A stretch of 64,000 nucleotides of DNA from Letharia columbiana. Taxonomy: Eukaryota; Ascomycota; Lecanoromycetes; Lecanorales; Parmeliaceae. Location: positions 124,001 through 188,000 of the forward strand of contig NW_023501040.1 of the NCBI RefSeq assembly GCF_014066305.1, written 5' to 3'. The notes beneath the pieces are model-generated. The model did not search any database, was not told where the DNA came from, and saw only the letters and a list, made by a program, of their open reading frames with translations. A program made the translations under genes and the position numbers. Every line of letters starts with the position of its first letter. The first letter of the stretch is position 1. Positions 57,700 to 64,000 of the stretch are shown here, in pieces.

Positions 57700-60110
57700 T
57701 AATCTTATCTTTTATAATTATTCTACTCGCTCTATAGTAAACGATATTTTCCCTCTTAAGATTCTACTCTTAGAAGTATTTTCTAAATCTACTATATATC
57801 TTATTAATAAATCTTATAAGATCTTATTAATACTTATATATACGTTATTATTATATATAAATATAGCTATTAATAAAATTTTAAGCTAGTTATTCTACTT
57901 ATAATTATAATATATTTATAAATAATATTCTAATATCTAATTTTATCTCTTAATCTAATTATCGATCTAAGAATAAAATATAATATTTAATTTACGCTTT
58001 ATATCTAGATATTAATATAGTGTTATCTAGAATTTACTTATAAATAGAGAATCTCGATTTAAAATTAAATTATATATTATATCGCGTAATAATATAAACT
58101 TTCGTTATAAGATATTAGTAAGATTACTAATCTTTAGATTCTTAATAATCGCTATATACGTTATATACTTAATTAGCTTATTTATTAAAATTAAAATAAT
58201 ATTATAAATTTTATTAATATATAAATCTCTTATAGATAATAGATTTATAATAAAATCTAATATTATAATATAAAATAAATTTATATTATCTAAGGGAATC
58301 GACGCTAGCTCGCTATATAACTTATAATAATAAACTTATATTTTTTAATAATCGAGATAAATATAAATATACTCTATTATATTACTTATTATATCTATTT
58401 AATAATACTTAAATCTAATACTCTTCTTAATATACTTATAAATAAAGTATTTAATACTAGAATTATTATAATTTATATAAAAAATCTCTTTCTTTATAGT
58501 AGAATCGTTAGAAATATAGACTACGAGGCTATAACGTAGTAGTTTATCCTTATCAACTCTTTATTTTAAAAGCTTATTCTATTTAATAGCGTATCTTTAA
58601 TATTACTTCTTATTTATAATAAAAGTATTCTTATATTATAATTTAAGTAGCTATACTATTATCGATTTCTATAACTTTAAATAAAATCTCTTTAACTCTA
58701 AAATCTAATAAATTAGAAGTTGAAAACGATATCGTAAGTATCTAGAATATATATTTATCTATTAAGTACTCTCTTATTTAAATTAATAACTTAAATATCT
58801 ACGATAATAATATTATTTAATTACTTTATTAACGCTATAAGTTTAATTATAATAAATATACTATTATATTTTTATAGATTAAATAAATATTTTTAATTAC
58901 GAAGCTTATTTTGTAAAATAAAAAGAAAATTATTATTATTATTCTCGCTATTATTCGATTTAATAATATTAAATCTTCTTAATAATATATTTATAGAATT
59001 AAGTTTTCTTTTATAATATTTAATAATAAAGTTAAATATAGCTAATTTCTTAATTTAGCGAATCTACTTTATATTAAACTCTTTTATTATTATAAAATAA
59101 CGTAAATTATTATAATCTAAGATTATATAAATAAAATACTTATTATCTTATAAGTAATATTTTTAATTCTTAAAGTCTAATATAATCATATAAAGCTTTT
59201 TATTATATATATTCTAGCGAGACTTAACGCTCTTAAATTTATAGCTAGAAAAAGTAATAGAATATTATTATCTATTCTTCGCTTAATTAGCTAAATATAT
59301 TATCTATATCTATATTAAAAGTATTAATCTCTATAATAAATAATATTTTTTAATTATAATATTTTAGTATAAATATAATAATAAACACTCGCTTAAGTAT
59401 CTTAAAAGTCTTATATACTTTCTTATTAAATACGAAGGGTAATTTAATCTCACCTTTCTTTATTTTTTAAATTAGATACGTTATTAAAAACGTAGTTATC
59501 TACAAAAAGTCTTATATAAATCACTAATAAAAGTTTACAAATTTTAGAAAGATTAAGATATTCTTAATAGACTCTAATTCTAACTATTTAGTAATAATCT
59601 TAATACGTGATAGCTTTATTTAAATATTCACGCTAATTTATTAAAAACCTTAAAAAGATAATCTTATTACGATTAAAAGTATATTTTAATAACTTCGTAT
59701 AGAGTCGATACTTTAATAGTATACGTAGTATTTTATATATATACTTCTAATATAACTCTTTTATTTCGAAATAGATTAATATATTATTTAAGTATATTAT
59801 ATAGAAGATATCGATATATAACTTAAGTACTTTATTTATATAGACTTAAAAGATTATAAGGGATATTTATAAGGTTAAAAGATATTACTTAATACTCGAA
59901 CTAGCTATAGCGAGTTCGAAAGATAATTTTTCATTTATCTTCCTTTCGTACTCGTATTCTATAATATATATTACGAATATTAATCTTAATAAAGTACTTC
60001 GTATAAATAAATCTTTTTAAAAATTTTAAGAGTAGTAATAATGAGTAATTATTTTTAATAATTATCTTATTAAGCTCTTAATAATTAATATATAATTATA
60101 ATAAGCTATC
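57700..60110 (-). mobile_element. Second RIP-degraded Ty3/gypsy pol relic
   Basis: Minus-strand translation, with many stops, gives RT (about 60110-59600) with YIDIFYIIYLNNILIYF, where the family has VVYLDDILIYS, then LLKYRLYTKLLKYTFNRNKI; RNase H (about 59500-59130) with FILKYYN and KILFIIEINTFNIDIDNIFS (compare EKPIIIETDASDYAIGAVLS); and integrase (about 58330-57700) with ELASIPLDNI, LDFIINLLSIRDLY and KIYNIILILINKLIKYITYI. Order RT-RNase H-integrase is Ty3/gypsy. The integrase C-terminal DNA at 57910-57990 resembles 26300-26370 of the first relic, so the two are related but the RT parts differ enough to suggest separate families. Confidence 0.8.
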
Positions 60111-61345
60111 TAATTTTTTAATAAATAATATTAATAAATTAATCTAACTAGTTAAGAGTTAAATTTACTTTCTCTTAAACGTAATATTTAGATAATCTCT
60201 AATCGCTATAAGTTTATTATATAATATATTATAAATTAAATCGCTTCTAAATAGCTTTTTAGATTATAAATTAATAAAGTATAAAACTTAATTATACGTA
60301 TTAAGACTATTAGATAACTCTTCTAAAAGACTTCTAATAGATTCTTAAGTTATTTAAATATACTAGAATTATCTAATTACGTAATATTATATTATATAGC
60401 TTTATTATAATTATCTTTACTACTTTTAAATAAAATCTAATATAAAAATACGATAAACGCTTATCTTAGATTATATATAATTACTATATTAGCTAATAAT
60501 ATAAATTACTTTATATCTACTATTATAATATCTATTTACTTCTTATTACTTATAAGAAAATCGCGATAGATTTAAAATTACTTATATTAATAAATATCTA
60601 AATTAATATTATAGATCTAAGAGAAATTAAGAATAAAATCGTATTCTTATATATTTATAGTATACATCTTTAAGATTTACTCTTACTTTTTTCCTCGACT
60701 ATTCGTAAGATTAAAGATTAGATTATATTTTTTATATAAGAATATTTAATAATTATCGATAGTATATACTATTATTAGCGCGTATTTAGATTTAAAATCT
60801 ATATCTTTTTAATAAAAGATTATAATATAAAGATTTTCTCGCTATCGATATCTATTAGAGTAATTATCTTATATTTTTTATTTAATATAATAATTTCGCC
60901 TTTTAATAATAGAGAGCGAGATTATCGCTTAATTAATAATATATTTAATACTATAGCGATAAGTATTAAACTTTATCTTTTCTCTTATTTAATCTATAAT
61001 TATATACTTTATTATTTATAACGTAGTTTAAATATTTAAACGAATTCTTATAATATTCTAATTATTTATAATTATAGTATTATATTTTAATAAGAGACGT
61101 CTTAGACTTAATATAAGAGTCGCTATCTTTAAATTTAATTCGCTTAAACTTTTAATCTTATAATATCGATAAGAATAAATTCTTCTTTTAATTTTATTAA
61201 TTCTTTATATACTATTTCTTAAACTTAGTATATTATTAATTACTACTTCTTTAATTACTTATCTTATTACTAAAATAAATCTTATCTAAAATAAAAAACT
61301 CTTTTATTTTTTATAATCTTTACTTTATATTTTAATACTATTATA

Positions 61346-61753
61346 ATATTACAAAAGGCCTATGAATTAAATTCATGGAGTCGGATTTTTCTAAGTCAAA
61401 TCGAATTTTAGCCCTAGCCCTAAGTCAAATCGAACTCTGATCGCTTGCTGTGCGTTTTTGACCTACTTCCACCACTACAAAATTGATTTAATCTATGTAG
61501 TATACAGGCACATATGTGCGGAGAGAGGCGCGTTAAGGCCTAATTAGGAAGGTGTAATAATTACTTACAAAAAACAGAGAAAGGCCATGTCCTTATGGCA
61601 AGAAGTATCGAAATACCGGAAAGAAATGGAGACAACGTGCCAATTAGTGGTGTGAATCCCACAATATCTCCTGCCGCAGTGAAATTTTTCGAATAATGAA
61701 ATAGCTGTAGACATCGGACGGTTTCAATTCGTCCAAATATGCATCGTTCCGGA
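61346..61753. other. Border region between AT block and repeat island
   Basis: Normal composition; includes a GTCAAATCGAA duplication (61397 and 61428). A minus-strand frame of 102 codons (61869-61561) crosses into the satellite; its head is the repeat unit itself, its tail is unassigned. Confidence 0.4.
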
Positions 61754-62560
61754 GTGATGATTTGATGTGGAACCGTGGAGAGCATATGACGTGGGATCTT
61801 GGAGAGCTGAGCCGTGTTCTTGACGATGGTGGCCTTGTTGCCGCTTGGTTTCTCCGCAGTGTTCTTCATAGTGTTCTCCGCAGTGTTCTCCGCATTTGCC
61901 TGTTATAGTTCCTCCTCTTACTCCTTAATGTAGTGGGGATAACAGGCTAAGTTGCAGTGGTGTTCTCCGCTTACTAAGTGATGATTTGATGTAGAACCGT
62001 GGAGAGCATATGACGTGGGATCTTGGAGAGCTGAGCCGTGTTTTTAGTGCTGGGGGCCTTGTTGCCTGCTTGATTTCTCCGCAGTATTCTCCGTATTTGC
62101 CTGTTATAGTTCCTCCTCTTACTCTTTAATGCAGTGGGGATGACGGGCTAAGTTGCAGTGGTGTTCTCCGCTTGCTGAGTGATGATTTGATGTGGAACCG
62201 TGGAGAGCATATGACGTGGGATCTTGGAGAGCTGAGCCGTGTTCTTGGTGCTGGGGGCCTTGTTGCCGCTTGGTTTCTCCGCAGTGTTCTCCGCATTTGC
62301 CTGTTGTAGTTCCTTCTCTTCTCCTTAATGCAGTGGGGATGACGGGCTAAGTTGTAGTGGTGTTCTCCGCTTGCTGAGTGATGATTTGATGTGGAACCGT
62401 GGAGAGCATATGACGTGGGATCTTGGAGAGCTGAGCCGTGTTCTTGGTGCTGGGGGCCTTGTTGCCGCTTTGTTTCTCCGTAGTATTCTCCGTATTCGCC
62501 TGCTGTATTGACTTCTCTTGCATTGACTGAGTGGATTGATGTGAGATCGTGGAGAGTAGG
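61754..62560 (+). repeat. Tandem repeat of about 200 bp, four units plus a partial
   Basis: Copies of GTGATGATTTGATGTRGAAC start at 61754, 61978, 62179 and 62378 (spacings 224, 201 and 199), with a shorter diverged copy near 62527. Each unit contains CATATGACGTGGGATCTTGG and multiple TTCTCCGCA heptamer-like motifs. Units are highly similar, so the array is young or homogenised, and it is not RIP-degraded although repeated. Confidence 0.88.
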
Positions 62561-62838
62561 CCTATTGTGTCACTGCTGCTGATGACTGTCTCCGTAGTAT
62601 TCTCCGCATTTGTCTGTTGTAGATCCTCCTCTTGTTTAACTAAGTGCGAGGGTATTAACGCGTTTATGAGTAGTAGTAGGTATCTGTTGGGCTCGCTTGC
62701 GGCCTCGATTGTTAGTAGTAATGGATTCGCCGAGGGGTGGCCTAGAGGCGTTAGTAGGGGCTCTAAGAGGCGGGCAAAAGGGGTATATATGCCTGAACCG
62801 GACGCGTTTGGTGTGATTATAATATTTGAATGTCAGTT
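62330..62838 (-). other. Long open frame of about 170 codons through the repeat island
   Basis: Minus strand, open from after a TGA near 62841 to a TAG near 62347, but without an early ATG. It reads SGIYTPFARLLEPLLTPLGH, then PLLLTIEAASEPNRYLLLLI, VKQEEDLQQTNAENTTE, and finally the satellite unit NTAQLSKIPRHMLSTVPHQI. The unit is thus translated in one frame (Asn/Thr/Lys-rich), though spacing of 199-201 bp shifts frame in later units. Could be the 5' part of a decayed repeat-protein or transposon gene; not recognised. Confidence 0.35.
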
Positions 62839-62845
62839 TAATCTA
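62656..62845 (+). repeat. Direct repeat, copy A
   Basis: Begins TAACGCGTTTATGAGTAGTA and includes GGCGGGCAAAAGGGGT and CCGGACGCGT near its right side. Pairs with copy B at 62913-63215. Confidence 0.8.
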
Positions 62846-62912
62846 CTTATCGCTGGCTTAAGAGGAGTATGTAGGGGAGAACGTATTCGTTCAGGCTCTT
62901 TTTAAGGGCTTT

Positions 62913-63215
62913 CTAACGCGTTTATGAGTAGTAGTAGGTAGCTGTTGGGCTCGCTTACGGCCTCGATTGCCAGCAGTAGCGGATTCGCCGAGGGAGAGGC
63001 GGGCAAAAGGGGTGTACGTACCTGAAACGTTGAGTGACCTTTGATCTTCGATTGTGTTCATATTGGTGGAATTGGTAGAATTAGTAGAATTGGTAGAATT
63101 GATAGAATAATGAAAGAATAACAAACAGGTGGAAGGATTATTATCCGATCCCGGACGCGTCTGGTATGACTACCATAACTATCATATTTGAATATCCATT
63201 TAATCCACCAATAGT
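62913..63215 (+). repeat. Direct repeat, copy B, split by an insertion-like segment
   Basis: Starts with the same TAACGCGTTTATGAGTAGTA, lacks about 30 bp present in copy A after GATTCGCCGAGG, and has about 120 bp extra (63033-63152) containing a GAATTGGTA microsatellite before resuming at CCGGACGCGTCTGGTATGAC. Confidence 0.8.
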
Positions 63216-63219
63216 AGGC

Positions 63220-64000
63220 CAAACTTCATTATTTTTACAGCGTTAGAAAGCGCACACTGAGCTCTATAATTTATGAAATTATGAAGAAATAGTATCCGTA
63301 GGGAGCTGGTTATTTCAGAGTGTAAAACTTCTATATATAAAATTTTTAATAAGAGAGCTCGAGAGGGCTAGCGGGCTAACATAGTTACTTCTTAAAGGCG
63401 TAATAAACGTATACGAATTTATAATTGGCTGCATATATAAATTCAAGGTTTTCTAGTTCAGCTCTATCTTATTCTTTTATTTATATTAATAGTATAATAG
63501 ATAATAAATTAAATAATCTCTTTTATAGCTTTTAGAGAAATTTTCTCTATTACTCTATCTTATAGATCTTCTATATATTCTAAATCGATTATATAATATT
63601 CTCGCTATAATTAAAGTATAATAAGATAATTATTAAAGTTAACTATTAATTACGTATCTCTTATAATTACTTTAATTAATTAGTATTTTATATTATAAAA
63701 CTTAATAACTAGATTATAAACTTAATTTAAATATTATCTCTTATATTTCTCTTAAATAAATTCTCTAATATTATATAATATTATATCTCTAATATTTCTT
63801 TAGATTTACTTTTTAATATTTATCAAGAAAACTAAAATCTAGCGAGTCTTTTTTTATTTATATAAAAATTAATATAAAATATCGAGGTAATAAAATTATC
63901 GTAGTCTTAAAGAAATATAACTATCGAGTTATAGTTATTAAGATATTACGTATTAAATATCTTAATAATACTTATCTTCTTATAACTCGAATTACGATAA
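63220..64000. other. AT-rich block at the right edge
   Basis: From about 63220 composition falls again, reaching the TA-rich, CpA-poor style by 63480 and continuing off the window. No gene. Confidence 0.75.

Larger units (their letters stand above)
53400..61345. other. AT-rich block with RIP signature (second isochore)
   Basis: Same composition as the first block: very high AT, TpA excess, CpA/TpG almost missing. It contains a small TIR element at the left edge and a Ty3/gypsy pol relic at about 60110-57700 on the minus strand. The stretches 54190-57650 and 60150-61340 show no assignable sequence. Confidence 0.85.

Noticed and set aside
1..64000. tRNA, rRNA and CRISPR features
   Set aside because: I looked for tRNA B-box-like GTTCGAATC patterns, rRNA-like blocks and spaced short repeats; the nearest (GGTCGAATCC near 9681) lacks a cloverleaf context, and the only regular repeats are the satellites described.

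Overview
The window is eukaryotic and reads as a chromosome segment of a filamentous ascomycete, most likely Pezizomycotina. Genes carry short introns of about 46-100 bp with GT...AG ends and CTGAC/CTAAC-like branch sites. Housekeeping genes are of fungal type (RAD1/XPF, LAS17/WASP, MRS2, SEN1, a P4-ATPase flippase, VMA4, an MCM1-type MADS factor). Gene-bearing DNA of ordinary composition alternates with long, extremely AT-rich blocks that have almost no CpA/TpG but retain CpG, the signature of repeat-induced point mutation (RIP). A Dothideomycete is plausible but not proven.

Layout. 1-1540: N-terminal half of RAD1/XPF (minus), running off the left edge. 3863-7317: a 3.45 kb Tc1/mariner-type transposon with 106-bp terminal inverted repeats and a TA duplication. 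It carries a DD34E transposase and a companion ORF, both broken only by CAR-to-TAR stop codons. 7430-17448: LAS17, MRS2, a nest of two TIR elements, a short-chain dehydrogenase, and a large uncharacterised protein. 18039-23571: SEN1 helicase, truncated at its 5' end by the first AT block and carrying several frameshifts. 23576-33235: AT block with a RIP-ruined Ty3/gypsy pol. 33705-38420: intact P4-ATPase. 39413-49220: uncharacterised protein with a PCNA-binding-like N-terminus, VMA4, a small hypothetical, a broken SEC14-like gene, a NIPA-like magnesium transporter and an MCM1-type MADS protein. 49221-53400: sparse DNA ending in a cupin gene split by a 0.6 kb insertion. 53400-61340: second AT block with another Ty3/gypsy pol relic and a small TIR element. 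61350-63220: an island of tandem and direct repeats. 63220-64000: AT-rich again.

The genes form no operon or biosynthetic cluster; they are independent core genes. The theme is genome defence and transposon decay: old elements reduced to TA-rich DNA, younger ones lightly hit by C-to-T changes, and several neighbouring genes (SEN1, the SEC14-like gene, the cupin gene) broken next to repeat-rich DNA. Exon joins were worked out by hand from splice signals and remembered family conservation; no database search was run.
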